Positions 46,263 through 54,701 of a DNA stretch of 64,000 nt are shown here, piece by piece. The notes beneath the pieces were generated by a model that worked only from the letters and a program-made list of their open reading frames with translations, did not search any database and was not told where the DNA came from. A program made the position numbers and the translations under genes. Source of the stretch: Corynebacterium renale (GTDB taxonomy: Bacteria; Actinomycetota; Actinomycetes; Mycobacteriales; Mycobacteriaceae); contig NZ_PDJF01000001.1 in the NCBI RefSeq assembly GCF_002563965.1, forward strand, positions 434,001 to 498,000, written 5' to 3'. Positions within the stretch are counted from its first letter, which is position 1, and each line of letters opens with the position of its first letter.

Positions 46263-47295
46263 ATGCGTCCTCCCACAGTCCAGCTGGCAGCCATGTGCCA
46301 GAGGCGTACGTTGACCGATTCCCGAAGAACCTTTCGGCTTGCTCCGGGTCGCGGTGATTTAGTTCTGAGGCTTCTGCTTCAATCGAGTCGAGGTTGACCC
46401 ATGGAGTACCCATGTAGACGTACTCCAGGATTTGGCGCCGCTCACTGGCTACCTGCCACCGCAGATCTGCTGGCGGTTGTGGGTAGAAGCGAAAGACGTC
46501 ATCAACCGGGGACTCGTAGGTCTGTTGGGCTACCGAGTTGATTGCCGTATCCCAGGCGTTCGTGGTCTCGATAGAGCGTCCCGACATACCCGCCAGGCCA
46601 CGGCGCTGGTTATCGGCCAGTTTTGTCATTCGATTCGTTGCCGTCCACAGGCCGGTCTCGTCCTGGATGACGAAACTGACAGGGTTGCCGACCTTGGAGT
46701 CTGCTGAGGCGGTGACGACGTCGATACGGTCCGCATCTTCGCCGCCCTCGTGGCCCAGGACCCTGACGAACGTGCCAAGGTCCTTTAACAGCCACTGCAA
46801 CGGGCCCAGACGAATCATGGACCGCAGCGGGCGGTAGGTGTTGTCTGTCTGGTCTTCACTAGTTGCCGTAATCTGCAGAAGTGGCGACGGGTGAGGCCTG
46901 CCCATCGGTTCGCCTTCCATGTATTGGAATTCAAACCCACACGGACAACCCCAATCGGCACACCTGTAGGCATCACCAGCCTGAGCAAACCCGCAGAACT
47001 CCGCAGGCCCTACAGCCTGCAGCGCACACATCGTTGCCGCCCATGGACCTTTACCCATCTTCTGGGGCAGAACAACCTGCATACGACGGTAACGAAACGC
47101 CTGGTTACCTAACGGTTTGCCGTCCCACTTCAACCCGGCGCGAATCTCGCCAAATTTCGCTGCGCACCAGAACTGCCAGTCTGACCACCTCATAGGTTCG
47201 CCACGAAGGTAGCCGTCTGGGACGCGGCAGTGTGCTTGGACCCAGGCGTCCCAGAGATCGCCAAGGGTAGGGAAATCAACTTTCCATTCAGGCAA
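46234..47295 (-). CDS. Terminase large subunit, ATPase part (separate ORF)
   Basis: A 353-residue protein with the ATPase motor half of large terminase. The Walker A-like segment VVLPQKMGKGPWAA lies at residues 74-87, Walker B VSFVIQDE at 206-213, and the coupling region follows (LADNQRRGLAGMSGR). It stops at 46234 in the linker where other phages continue into the nuclease domain. The small terminase gene is three bases upstream. Confidence 0.87.
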   Translation of the reverse strand: MPEWKVDFPTLGDLWDAWVQAHCRVPDGYLRGEPMRWSDWQFWCAAKFGEIRAGLKWDGKPLGNQAFRYRRMQVVLPQKMGKGPWAATMCALQAVGPAEFCGFAQAGDAYRCADWGCPCGFEFQYMEGEPMGRPHPSPLLQITATSEDQTDNTYRPLRSMIRLGPLQWLLKDLGTFVRVLGHEGGEDADRIDVVTASADSKVGNPVSFVIQDETGLWTATNRMTKLADNQRRGLAGMSGRSIETTNAWDTAINSVAQQTYESPVDDVFRFYPQPPADLRWQVASERRQILEYVYMGTPWVNLDSIEAEASELNHRDPEQAERFFGNRSTYASGTWLPAGLWEDAYGMAEQSAE

Positions 47296-47298
47296 TGC

Positions 47299-47760
47299 TT
47301 ATTCGCGGAGTCGGCGGCGGATTTGCACCACGTTTTGTCCGGGTTGGGAAGCGGTCGACTCCGCCTCCTCCATCTCGGTATCGGCGCTAATCTCCCACCC
47401 GTTCTCACGAAGCCCAGCCGGGGTTAACCCAATAGCATCGGCCAAGCGCATCGTTTGTGTCATCGTCGACGGGGACGCATCAGGTTGTTCACTTTTGACC
47501 GCCCAGTGGACGTAGTGGGCAATCATCAACCACTGCCAGGGCTGTTCAGCCCATGCGACAGCTTGCGGATAGCGCCACACTTTCTTCCATAAGGCGACCT
47601 CTCGGTTCGGCTTTTTCGGTAGCGGCCAAGCGGGTATCTTCCCCGTGTACCCGCTTGTTGGTAGCCGTCGTAGTGAACTTGTAATTCCGCGTTGCGCGGA
47701 GCGTTTCGACGTCGGATCAGGGCGCGGCCCGGACCGACTTCGGGCACCACCAGAACCCAT
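47299..47760 (-). CDS. Terminase small subunit
   Basis: A 153-residue basic protein directly before the large terminase gene. The middle part (AVAWAEQPWQWLMIAHYVHW, MTQTMRLADAIGLTPAGL) is typical of small terminases of actinophages, including the helical segment at the end that aids DNA binding. It recognises the phage DNA start for packaging. GGAGGG precedes the ATG at 47760. Confidence 0.8.
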   Translation of the reverse strand: MGSGGARSRSGPRPDPTSKRSAQRGITSSLRRLPTSGYTGKIPAWPLPKKPNREVALWKKVWRYPQAVAWAEQPWQWLMIAHYVHWAVKSEQPDASPSTMTQTMRLADAIGLTPAGLRENGWEISADTEMEEAESTASQPGQNVVQIRRRLRE

Positions 47761-47838
47761 GTTTTCACCCTCCTACCTGGTTTTTTGAACCCTAAAAACT
47801 TCTTGGCGCCCTCCCCCACGGCTCAGGTCAGGTGGGGT

Positions 47839-48231
47839 TTAGGGGGTCTCCCCCACCCCGACGAGACGGCGGTCCCTCTGACGGTTCCGAGACTCAAGAC
47901 CGTGCCGGGAATTACACGACCGGCACAGCACGGTGAGGGGTTGGTCAGCGTCGCCGCCCAGGACGAGGGCGTGTGAATGCTGGGCGGTGAGATCGGTCGC
48001 GGGGTGTGGCGGGCGACCGTATCCGGGGCAGATGTTTCCGAAGCGTTGCCGCCACTGTTCAACTGCGTCGGCGCGACGGCGCTTCTCTTGGCTACGTGCC
48101 CCAAGGATCTTTGTTGGGACTGTCTCGCGCTGGTGCTTGTCGCTTAATGCGGAATGCTCCCGGCAGAAGCCTCGCGCATGTGTTGGACGTGGGCAGCCGG
48201 GGACAGCGCAGACAGTGTTCGCGCGTGCCAT
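47839..48231 (-). CDS. HNH endonuclease next to terminase
   Basis: A 130-residue protein with C11/C16-type and later cysteines: CAVPGCPRPTHARGFC at the N-terminus, then GNICPGYGRPPHP, HSHALVLGGD and CRSCNSRHG, an HNH zinc-finger nuclease pattern. The ATG 48231 follows AGGAGG. HNH proteins beside terminase assist cutting at cos sites in many siphoviruses; this one is immediately upstream of the small subunit gene. Confidence 0.85.
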   Translation of the reverse strand: MARANTVCAVPGCPRPTHARGFCREHSALSDKHQRETVPTKILGARSQEKRRRADAVEQWRQRFGNICPGYGRPPHPATDLTAQHSHALVLGGDADQPLTVLCRSCNSRHGLESRNRQRDRRLVGVGETP

Positions 48232-48243
48232 GGTGACCACCTC

Positions 48244-49025
48244 CTACGTATGCGTTAGTTCTAGTTGGCCATCATAGCTTGATTCCTGCCCAAGGAACTT
48301 ATCGATGAAGTACCGCTGCCCCTTGCCTGTCACCTTCGGTGTCTTCGACACCGTCACATGACCATCAGCGTGAGTCACGGCGGTCTCCTTGATCTGGAAC
48401 AGGCCAAGGTCCATCGACCGTTGCGTGGGCATATTCCAGTCTTGGCCACGCCTTGAGATCAAGAACTTGTTATCGCGAAGCCAGGCAAAGAGCCGGTTAG
48501 CTCCGATATCAACGCCATTGCCACGCAGAATCTTCGCCAAATCACCAACCAGGATTGTGCTTGACGACGTGGCCACCGCGTCCGCAAACACAGTCTTAGG
48601 ACGGTCACGCTCAATCTTGGCGGCCAACGCCTTGGACTTCTCCTGCTCCGCCTTGAGATTCTGCGCCAACTGAATCAACGTGTCCGGATTCAGCAGCACG
48701 TCCTCAAGCTTCGACGGGGTCAGGTAGCCGCCGTGCTTGCGTATCGACGGCAGCACTTCCTCGAACACGACGCGCTCGAATTCCTGGGCAGTCTCCAGGT
48801 CGCTACCAACGATGAGCCGGTACAGGTCCGGTTCACCAATGACGCGCACGCTTTGAACCCCTTGCAATGACGCTTGATGGCATTGGTCGGGTCCTTATAC
48901 CCAAGAGCAACCGCCACATCACGGGCCACCCACAGCGGGACGTCCGGGTTAGTGGCGATCACACGCACCGTGTTGCCCTGGAAGTCGAATGGTGTAATCT
49001 GGCCTTGGCTCTCATGCTTGCTCAT
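48244..49025 (-). pseudogene. Phage antirepressor (BRO-N plus KilA-type C-terminus), frame broken
   Basis: From ATG 49025 (AAAGGAGG upstream) a BRO-N domain reads normally to NAIKRHCKG, then shifts. The continuation, VRVIGEPDLYRLIVGSDLE onward, lies in another frame to 48244 and carries the rest of BRO-N plus a C-terminal antirepressor domain (LVGDLAKILRGNGVDIGANR). The usual dozen or so residues between CKG and VQSVRVIGEPD are missing, so a small out-of-frame deletion is more likely than a base error. The downstream part has only a weak TTG start at 48867. It probably no longer makes the full protein. Confidence 0.75.
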
Positions 49026-49055
49026 GAGGGCCTCCTTTCTTTTGCAGGAACGACA

Positions 49056-49090
49056 AAACCCCAGTGCCGCGATAAGCAGCGCTGGGGTTT
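49056..49090 (-). terminator. Terminator between early genes and the antirepressor/packaging genes
   Basis: AAACCCCAG (49056-49064) pairs with CTGGGGTTT (49082-49090) with a partly paired GC-rich interior, followed on the minus strand by TTTTG. It lies about 95 bases past the HTH gene at 49184. Confidence 0.75.
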
Positions 49091-49183
49091 CGGGGTGAAG
49101 AATGACGAAAGGCCCGCCAGGGGATAACTTCCCTGGGGGCCTAACTCTTTCACCACGAGCATAACACACAGGGTGTTGCACAC

Positions 49184-49771
49184 CTAGAACCCCAGTTCAT
49201 GACACCTTTCTAAAACATCAGCAAGCCGGACTAGGGTGCGACCATCGGCAGTGTTTTCAGAAGGAATCTTCCCGGCTTTCGCCCACCGCGAGACCGTCGA
49301 GTAATGAACCTTCCTACCCAGGTGTACCGCCCACGAAGCAACCTCACGAACACCCCCAACCTCAGGTGGCATATGGCCAACACCATCAGACGGGGCAACC
49401 ACATCACCGACCACCAGCGCCAGGGCAGCAACCTCATCACAGCACCTCGACGCCCACGGCTGCGACGCAACCACCCCAGCCAACTCGCCGAGAACAGCCA
49501 CAGCGTCCACACCATGCCAAGGGCCAGGAGTCGGGACACCCGACACGGATAACGCCATGACCACCCACCGCGATAACGTGTCCTCCACCTGACACTTCAA
49601 ATCAAGCAACGGCACACTCAACGGCGGACGCGAACCCGGCGCACCACCGCGAACGCCACCATCAGACTTACTCGACGAACTCGGCACCAACAGCTCATCA
49701 AGGACAGGCAGATACCGCTCCAACTTCCCTAATGATTTACGCAGATAATCCTCAACAGAAAGAGAATCCAT
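49184..49771 (-). CDS. Helix-turn-helix DNA-binding protein at the end of the early block
   Basis: A 195-residue protein. The C-terminal region VHYSTVSRWAKAGKIPSENT followed by DGRTLVRLADVLER is a MerR/excisionase-type helix-turn-helix. The N-terminal two thirds are helical and of unknown role. It is the last early gene before a terminator and the late block, the position where late-gene activators are often found. That role is inferred. Confidence 0.65.
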   Translation of the reverse strand: MDSLSVEDYLRKSLGKLERYLPVLDELLVPSSSSKSDGGVRGGAPGSRPPLSVPLLDLKCQVEDTLSRWVVMALSVSGVPTPGPWHGVDAVAVLGELAGVVASQPWASRCCDEVAALALVVGDVVAPSDGVGHMPPEVGGVREVASWAVHLGRKVHYSTVSRWAKAGKIPSENTADGRTLVRLADVLERCHELGF

Positions 49772-49773
49772 AA

Positions 49774-50898
49774 CTACTTAGTTCCTCTCCTGCCCCTGCG
49801 CCTACGGCGCTTGCCTTTCCTTCCAGGCCCGACCAGATCCGACCCGACCCGACCCGACCCGTACAACCCCGGTTCGTCACCCTGGCTACCCGTAATATCC
49901 AACGGATATCCGTTTGGATTTTTCTCAAGAGCAGACGCGTCTTCCGCGTGTGGGTCTGCTGCACTCCCAGGCTGCGCTCCACCACCAAGTGGGTCTGCTG
50001 CACTCCCAGGCTGCGCTCCACCACCAAGTGGGTCTGCTGCACTCCCAGGCTGCGCTCCACCACTACGCGGATCTGACGTCATCCAGTCGGGCATCTCATC
50101 TGCTAAACGCGCCATCTCGGCACGCTCCGCTTCATTCGGCTTCGCCCACTCCGGGGCGCCCTCATAGGGATCTACTTCACGGGGCTGTTCTTCCTTTTCG
50201 TCTTTGTCGATGGGTAATTCTTGTTGAGCAGGGGTAATGCTTACCCCATTTGCTTGCGACCACTCGTGGTTATTAATCCACTTAATGGTCTGCGGACGAT
50301 ACCACGGATCCGTAGGCACAGGACGAAGGACAAAGTTTTTACCCTCACCGTCTTTGCGCGCCGAGTTGCATGCCCTGCACGAGACCACCAGCGTGTCGAC
50401 AGTCGACTCTTCGTGACCGTTAAGGCTATCGATTGTGCCGCCACGGGCAGATTTATGGTCGTTGAAGTTCAGTGTCTTCCCGCACCAGCGGCACTGGTCA
50501 CCATCGCGGACCCTTACGGGGATCGAGAGCTCGGGGTTACGACGGTCACGCTGCCGGTCACGGTCGAGCTCGACTTCAGCCTTCGACCGCATGTGGACGA
50601 ATTCTTCATCGTTCTCCAGTGCATACAGCCACCGGCTCGTAGCCTCATCCTTGTGATTTTTGACCAGTCCTGCTTCACGCAAGACGTCCAGGAGTCGAGT
50701 CTCATGGCCAGGGGCAAACTGACCGACAAGACCAGGCTCCACCACATAATCAGTGAGATGGGCTGCCGAGACAGTCGCCATGGAGATAAATAGCCCAAAG
50801 GCCTCATTTTTCAGGGCGTGGTCATATTCGCATGCTTCCAGCAGGCGAGACATCAACGGGTGCGTCACAATATTGTCGCCAACTCGAAGCCATGCCAT
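49774..50898 (-). CDS. Phage HNH protein with replisome-organiser-like N-terminus and tandem repeats
   Basis: A 374-residue protein. Residues 1-115 (MAWLRVGDNIVTHPLMSRLL, HETRLLDVLREAGLV) resemble the winged-helix N-terminus of phage replication organisers. An HNH domain follows at about residues 125-185 (CRWCGKTLNFNDHK to CRACNSARKD). Three 13-residue repeats (GGGAQPGSAADPL) lie at about residues 279-317, and the tail is very basic. GAAAGGAG precedes the ATG. It may act in DNA replication or recombination. Confidence 0.7.
   Translation of the reverse strand: MAWLRVGDNIVTHPLMSRLLEACEYDHALKNEAFGLFISMATVSAAHLTDYVVEPGLVGQFAPGHETRLLDVLREAGLVKNHKDEATSRWLYALENDEEFVHMRSKAEVELDRDRQRDRRNPELSIPVRVRDGDQCRWCGKTLNFNDHKSARGGTIDSLNGHEESTVDTLVVSCRACNSARKDGEGKNFVLRPVPTDPWYRPQTIKWINNHEWSQANGVSITPAQQELPIDKDEKEEQPREVDPYEGAPEWAKPNEAERAEMARLADEMPDWMTSDPRSGGAQPGSAADPLGGGAQPGSAADPLGGGAQPGSAADPHAEDASALEKNPNGYPLDITGSQGDEPGLYGSGRVGSDLVGPGRKGKRRRRRGRRGTK
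49950..50063. repeat. Three in-frame 39-bp tandem repeats
   Basis: Units start at 49950, 49989 and 50028; the third is slightly incomplete. Copies are identical over most of their length, so the array is probably recent. They encode a Gly/Ala/Pro-rich linker in the HNH protein and keep its frame. Confidence 0.9.
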
Positions 50899-50919
50899 GA
50901 CCTTCTCCTTTCTTACGGG

Positions 50920-51384
50920 TTACTCATCGAAATGGGTAGGAAACGGGTGATTGTCCCTGCGAGGTTGCCGGGGCTTTTGTGCTGGTGGTCTGTGATTGCC
51001 AGGCCAACACTTGTTGCACAGGCCTTGGCCAACATGACGAAGCGCTGTTGTGGGATACATGCGCATGGCACCCCACCCGCCTTGTGGCGCCATCTGGTGG
51101 CCACACACCAAGCAGCGGTCCTGGAGGATCTTGCCCTCACTGGGCACACCTACATCGGAATACCGTGCCGCCATCACCCCATCAACCGGCAACCGCGACA
51201 CTTCCATATCGGACAGCGCAGACTCGCACGCCTCAAGCAAGGGACACCGCAGGCATTCCGCCCGAGCGCGAGCATGACGGTAAGCAACACGAGCGGATGA
51301 CTCACCAGGCTGGGCCGATTCCCACAAGCGCACACCGGCAGGCCAGCGCTCAATCCGACACCGTGCATCAGACGAATCCACCAT
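50920..51384 (-). CDS. WhiB-like iron-sulphur regulator with added zinc-ribbon-like tail
   Basis: A 154-residue protein. C9 together with the CLRCPLLEAC motif (C44, C47, C53) gives the four-cysteine WhiB pattern, and DGVMAARY stands where the WhiB beta-turn is expected. From about residue 90, CLVCGHQM and LCNKCW form a second four-cysteine group like a zinc ribbon. Phage WhiB-like proteins can interfere with host WhiB or sigma-factor activity. It starts on the stop of the upstream gene (TGATG). Confidence 0.7.
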   Translation of the reverse strand: MVDSSDARCRIERWPAGVRLWESAQPGESSARVAYRHARARAECLRCPLLEACESALSDMEVSRLPVDGVMAARYSDVGVPSEGKILQDRCLVCGHQMAPQGGWGAMRMYPTTALRHVGQGLCNKCWPGNHRPPAQKPRQPRRDNHPFPTHFDE

Positions 51385-52166
51385 CAGGCAAATCCCTTGG
51401 GTGGATTAGCGGCAACCAGTTGGCGAGCCGAAGGTAGCTCTAACACGTTCGCTTCCACTGTTACATCAGCCTCCGGGGCAGAAGTCGTGGCGTCCGGCTC
51501 TTCACGCAGAGTCCAGGCCAAGATACTGAGGTCATCTGCGCGGACCCAGGTGCAGGAGCTCTGATTGCCATGCGGTGGCATGCACTCAATCAGGGCAGAG
51601 GACACGCCCACGTTGGACATAGCCGCACCAATGCGCTTCACCTGCGCAGGCTCCAGCGCAATGCTCCAATCTTCGTACTCAAGGAAACCCCTGTCACGCG
51701 CCTCAGCAACACGCTCGGCGAGCACTTCCGGTACTGAAACAGATTCATACACCGCCGGAGACTCCCGCTTGACCTTGAACACCCGCCCGAAGATGACACC
51801 TGCGTCGGATTGGGTAATGCGGTCCTCGGTGATTTCCCACGCCACGTTTGGCCACAGTTCATCATCGCGTGGTTTCTTCACCTTCATCGCAAGCAACTCG
51901 CGGACCGTCGGAATCGACACGATGATGCAATCGTCCCGCTCGTCGGCGAGGTCGATGCTCACCACGGGCACGAATGCTGCTAAGAGCATATGGTTTTTCG
52001 GGTCATTCGCGCATACGAATATGCTCGGTTGTTCTGACTGGATGACCTGCAGCCACACGCATGCGGTTTCCCCAGACGACGGGGCAACCGCAAGGGCTGC
52101 ACGCAACGCGCCCTGGAGGGAGACACCGTCCATAATCAGCAGTGATTTTCTTTCTTTCGTGCTCAT
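51384..52166 (-). CDS. Early phage protein, possibly sliding-clamp-like
   Basis: A 260-residue soluble protein. The start MDGVSLQGALRAALAVAPSS followed by beta-rich segments loosely recalls DNA polymerase beta-clamp (DnaN) domains, such as the phage clamp-like proteins, but no decisive motif is present. AAGGAG precedes ATG 52166. It lies in the early block between small proteins and the WhiB-like gene. Function should be regarded as open. Confidence 0.5.
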   Translation of the reverse strand: MSTKERKSLLIMDGVSLQGALRAALAVAPSSGETACVWLQVIQSEQPSIFVCANDPKNHMLLAAFVPVVSIDLADERDDCIIVSIPTVRELLAMKVKKPRDDELWPNVAWEITEDRITQSDAGVIFGRVFKVKRESPAVYESVSVPEVLAERVAEARDRGFLEYEDWSIALEPAQVKRIGAAMSNVGVSSALIECMPPHGNQSSCTWVRADDLSILAWTLREEPDATTSAPEADVTVEANVLELPSARQLVAANPPKGFA

Positions 52167-52321
52167 TTTTCTTGCTCCTTTCCTTTCTCGACATCAATCA
52201 ACGGAATCTGGCCAGGGATCGTGGCCACATGAACCGGGTTTTCAATCCACCGATGAATCTGCACCCGTCGGACCGGTTCAAGGGAATCCCACCACCGGTC
52301 GGCCTCACGGGAATCACTCAT
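52163..52321 (-). CDS. Small early protein (52 residues)
   Basis: Starts MSDSREADRWWDSLEPVRRV and ends in a lysine-rich tail. It overlaps the next gene by four bases (ATGA) and the previous gene by eight bases, so it is part of a tightly coupled early operon. Nothing in it points to a function. Confidence 0.65.
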   Translation of the reverse strand: MSDSREADRWWDSLEPVRRVQIHRWIENPVHVATIPGQIPLIDVEKGKEQEK

Positions 52322-52634
52322 GGCCACGCAATCGCAGGTTCGCTGCCACCATCTCCGCCCAACCAATCAGCCGGGTCAAGGCAGCCGCTTGGTCTTTGCG
52401 GTCAGCGTGCTCGAGTTCGTGAACCCACTGCTTTAACGAGGCGGTGTCGATGTGGCGCACACCGGCGATGATGGCTGCAGACGTGCGACGCATACGCTGG
52501 GATTCCCACCACTTCGGAATAGCTGCTGCGATGTCCCCGTGATCGACCCACGTTTTCCCATCCCAGATAGCCACACCAACAAGTCGCTTAGCCGGCGGGT
52601 AGGTGCGACGGCTGTAGCAATCGGCAACACTCAT
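52314..52634 (-). CDS. Small early protein (106 residues)
   Basis: A helical, tryptophan-containing protein (MSVADCYSRRTYPPAKRLVG, then AIPKWWESQRMRRTSAAIIA). It overlaps the coiled-coil gene upstream by four bases. No known domain is recognised. Tight overlap on both sides supports that it is a real gene. Confidence 0.7.
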   Translation of the reverse strand: MSVADCYSRRTYPPAKRLVGVAIWDGKTWVDHGDIAAAIPKWWESQRMRRTSAAIIAGVRHIDTASLKQWVHELEHADRKDQAAALTRLIGWAEMVAANLRLRGHE

Positions 52635-53473
52635 TTTTTCGCCTTCCCATCCAAGATCTGGATAGCCGCCATCAACTTCTTGACCGGGGCGTCTTTTGGG
52701 TCCAGAGCGTAATCCCCATCGTCTGCGATGAGCATGTCGACGGCCATGGAGACGGCTTGACGGCCAGCGACAAGGTCTTTAAGCGCTTGCTTGGTGGCAC
52801 CCGCATCAGCGATTGTGTCGAGCTTCTCGCGCAGTTCGTCGTTAGCCCGCTTGGAGTTCTCCAGCTGACGGGTCAGTTTCTGCACCAGATCGTTGGACTC
52901 AGATTCTTTCTTCTCCAACTTGGTCTGCAACTGCTGATTCAGTTCCGACAGCTGCATGCGATCCTTGCGCAGATTCTCGTTATGGACGTTCAGCCGCTCT
53001 TCAACGCGTTGCAGTTCATCACGCTGCTTCGTCCGCGCGGCGACAAGGCTTTGAGCTGTGGACAGTTCTTCGAGTGCTGCGTCACGTGCGGCCCGGGCCT
53101 CAGTCGCGGTCTTTTTCGCATGCTCTGCACTGCGATGGGCGTTCTTGACCTCAGCGTCGAGTTCTTTGATTGTGTCCTTATGGTCGAAGATGATGCGCTC
53201 AGTCTGGGCAACAGCCTCTTTCAATTCGCTCACTTCGACAGCCGCTTTCTTCGTCTCAGCCTGTGCGTCGGCAAGGTCCTGCTCCAGGACTTGTATCTGG
53301 GCGGCGTAGTCCGCTGCGGTTTGGCGGGCAACCGCCAACTCGTTTACTGTCGAAGCCACCACCGGGACGGACTCCTGGGGTGCGTCCTGGGCTGGGACTT
53401 TGCCCGTGGCCATATGCTCGGCCACGATGCTAAGGACGGTGCGTTCGATATCAAGAATCAGATCGTCGTTCAT
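52631..53473 (-). CDS. Early coiled-coil protein
   Basis: A 280-residue protein whose residues about 45-215 form one long coiled coil (VLEQDLADAQAETKKAAVEV, LREKLDTIADAGATKQALKD). The short N-terminus and the C-terminal MAVDMLIADDGDYALDPKDA segment look folded. No nucleotide-binding motif is present, so it is not an SMC-type ATPase. It overlaps neighbours by four bases on both sides. Function unknown. Confidence 0.75.
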   Translation of the reverse strand: MNDDLILDIERTVLSIVAEHMATGKVPAQDAPQESVPVVASTVNELAVARQTAADYAAQIQVLEQDLADAQAETKKAAVEVSELKEAVAQTERIIFDHKDTIKELDAEVKNAHRSAEHAKKTATEARAARDAALEELSTAQSLVAARTKQRDELQRVEERLNVHNENLRKDRMQLSELNQQLQTKLEKKESESNDLVQKLTRQLENSKRANDELREKLDTIADAGATKQALKDLVAGRQAVSMAVDMLIADDGDYALDPKDAPVKKLMAAIQILDGKAKK

Positions 53474-53754
53474 GCTCCGAATGCCTCCTGTTCTTTTCGT
53501 GCTAACTCGCGTTCTTCGGCTAAGAGACGCAGGTGGAAACCGTGGGTAACGTTGAGGACCTCGCGGCGCAGTTCACGGGCGTAGACGCTGCCGCGGTGCA
53601 TGCCACGTTCTGCCCACGCCCCGACCATGACCTCTGCGAGGTCAGTGGCTGCTTGGCTTGCGGTCTTTCGGATTGCTTCATCTGAGCCGGTTCCGGTGAG
53701 GAAGTCCCACGGCACGGCCAAGTGCCCGGCGTTGACAAGTGGGTTAGCGGGCAT
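53470..53754 (-). CDS. Small early protein (94 residues)
   Basis: Begins MPANPLVNAGHLAVPWDFLT and is helical and charged towards the end. GGGAGG lies just before the ATG at 53754, inside the end of the previous small gene. It overlaps the coiled-coil gene by four bases. No family is recognised. Confidence 0.7.
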   Translation of the reverse strand: MPANPLVNAGHLAVPWDFLTGTGSDEAIRKTASQAATDLAEVMVGAWAERGMHRGSVYARELRREVLNVTHGFHLRLLAEERELARKEQEAFGA

Positions 53755-53917
53755 GGTGCCACCTCCCTGGGCGTTCTGAGAGTAGTTCGTCCAAGCGATA
53801 GCGCAGGGCTTTGAGTTCTTGGTCTTTTTCTGCGACGAGGTCGCGGCAGCTGCGCTGATGGACGGTCATAATCACGCCTGCCCAGATGCAGACAGCAATG
53901 GCGATAATCGGACTCAT
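53744..53917 (-). CDS. Small single-helix membrane protein (57 residues)
   Basis: Residues 1-18 (MSPIIAIAVCIWAGVIM) form one transmembrane helix, followed by a basic, partly coiled-coil tail (RDLVAEKDQELKALRYRLDE). It overlaps the previous stop by one base (TAATG) and the next gene by 11 bases, consistent with a compact operon. It may anchor a partner at the membrane; the role is unknown. Confidence 0.7.
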   Translation of the reverse strand: MSPIIAIAVCIWAGVIMTVHQRSCRDLVAEKDQELKALRYRLDELLSERPGRWHHAR

Positions 53918-54210
53918 TACCTGACCGCCTTGTTGTGTTGTTTGGCCACGCGAGTGCCGTCAGGAATCATGCGGATATTGCTGACGGCCAAACTCAGCTC
54001 TAGGCGCACTTGGCCGACGTTTTGGCTCCGCAGACGGAACTGCGTGCCGTGCGGCAGGTTGATACGCTTCCTATCAACGAGCAGCCCAACAGGCTCGCCA
54101 CTGCGGGTGGTATACAAGGTCACACGTGATGCCGGAGGTTGACTACGGTTTTCTTGCTCCTGGGGTTTGGAGACAGGGTGTGGTGCTCCGGGCATGTCAG
54201 TAGGTTTCAC
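53917..54210 (-). CDS. Small early protein (97 residues)
   Basis: Starts at a GTG at 54210 with AAAGGA seven bases upstream. The N-terminal 25 residues are proline-rich and disordered; the rest (SRVTLYTTRSGEPVGLLVDR, HGTQFRLRSQNVGQ) is a small basic beta-rich domain. It overlaps the upstream gene by 14 bases. Function unknown. Confidence 0.7.
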   Translation of the reverse strand: MKPTDMPGAPHPVSKPQEQENRSQPPASRVTLYTTRSGEPVGLLVDRKRINLPHGTQFRLRSQNVGQVRLELSLAVSNIRMIPDGTRVAKQHNKAVR

Positions 54211-54541
54211 GGGGTTGTCCTTTCATATCCAGGAACGCCTGGTGTTGTTCCTGGATGGGTAGGTGTGGGTAGCGGGCAATCTTCTGCAGGCAGACTTGGC
54301 GGAAGTCAGATAGGGCTTTGGAAATCTCGAATACCGCGGCATCAACCTCTTTAAGGTGGGTGTCCAGGCTGAGTGCTTCATCAGCGAGCAGTGTCTGCTG
54401 GAGCAGGTAGTCAAGCGCCACGGTTGCCTCACGGAGCTTCTTCCACTCCGGGCACTGGCGCCGACGCTTTGCGGCTGGGGGCGTCTCTTGGGCCAGGGCG
54501 AAGAGCCTGATTCCCAGCGTGTCGGGGTCTGGGGCGGTCAT
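54197..54541 (-). CDS. Small early helical protein (114 residues)
   Basis: Starts MTAPDPDTLGIRLFALAQET at ATG 54541, preceded by AAAGGAG. The remainder is helical (REATVALDYLLQQTLLADEA, VDAAVFEISKALSDFRQVCL). It overlaps the upstream 47-residue gene by four bases. No known family is recognised. Confidence 0.7.
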   Translation of the reverse strand: MTAPDPDTLGIRLFALAQETPPAAKRRRQCPEWKKLREATVALDYLLQQTLLADEALSLDTHLKEVDAAVFEISKALSDFRQVCLQKIARYPHLPIQEQHQAFLDMKGQPRETY

Positions 54542-54681
54542 GGCTTCTCCTTTGTGGTTCCCATGCGGACCAAGAGGTCTGCGATAGTGACCGGGTCGGG
54601 CTGATTTTCTATGCGACGCTTCCCACGGGGTGGGCGCGGGTTGTGCGTAAGCCAGCGGGCAATCTTGGTGGTTAGTTTCAT
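54538..54681 (-). CDS. Small basic early protein (47 residues)
   Basis: Begins MKLTTKIARWLTHNPRPPRG and ends VRMGTTKEKP. AAGGAA lies eight bases before the ATG, and the stop overlaps the next start (ATGA). The coding overlap and ribosome site support a real gene. Function unknown. Confidence 0.6.
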   Translation of the reverse strand: MKLTTKIARWLTHNPRPPRGKRRIENQPDPVTIADLLVRMGTTKEKP

Positions 54682-54701
54682 GGCAGTTCGTTCCTTCTGA
54701 T

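Noticed and set aside
49950..50063. CRISPR-like array
   Set aside because: Three contiguous 39-bp units with no spacers, in frame within a coding gene.
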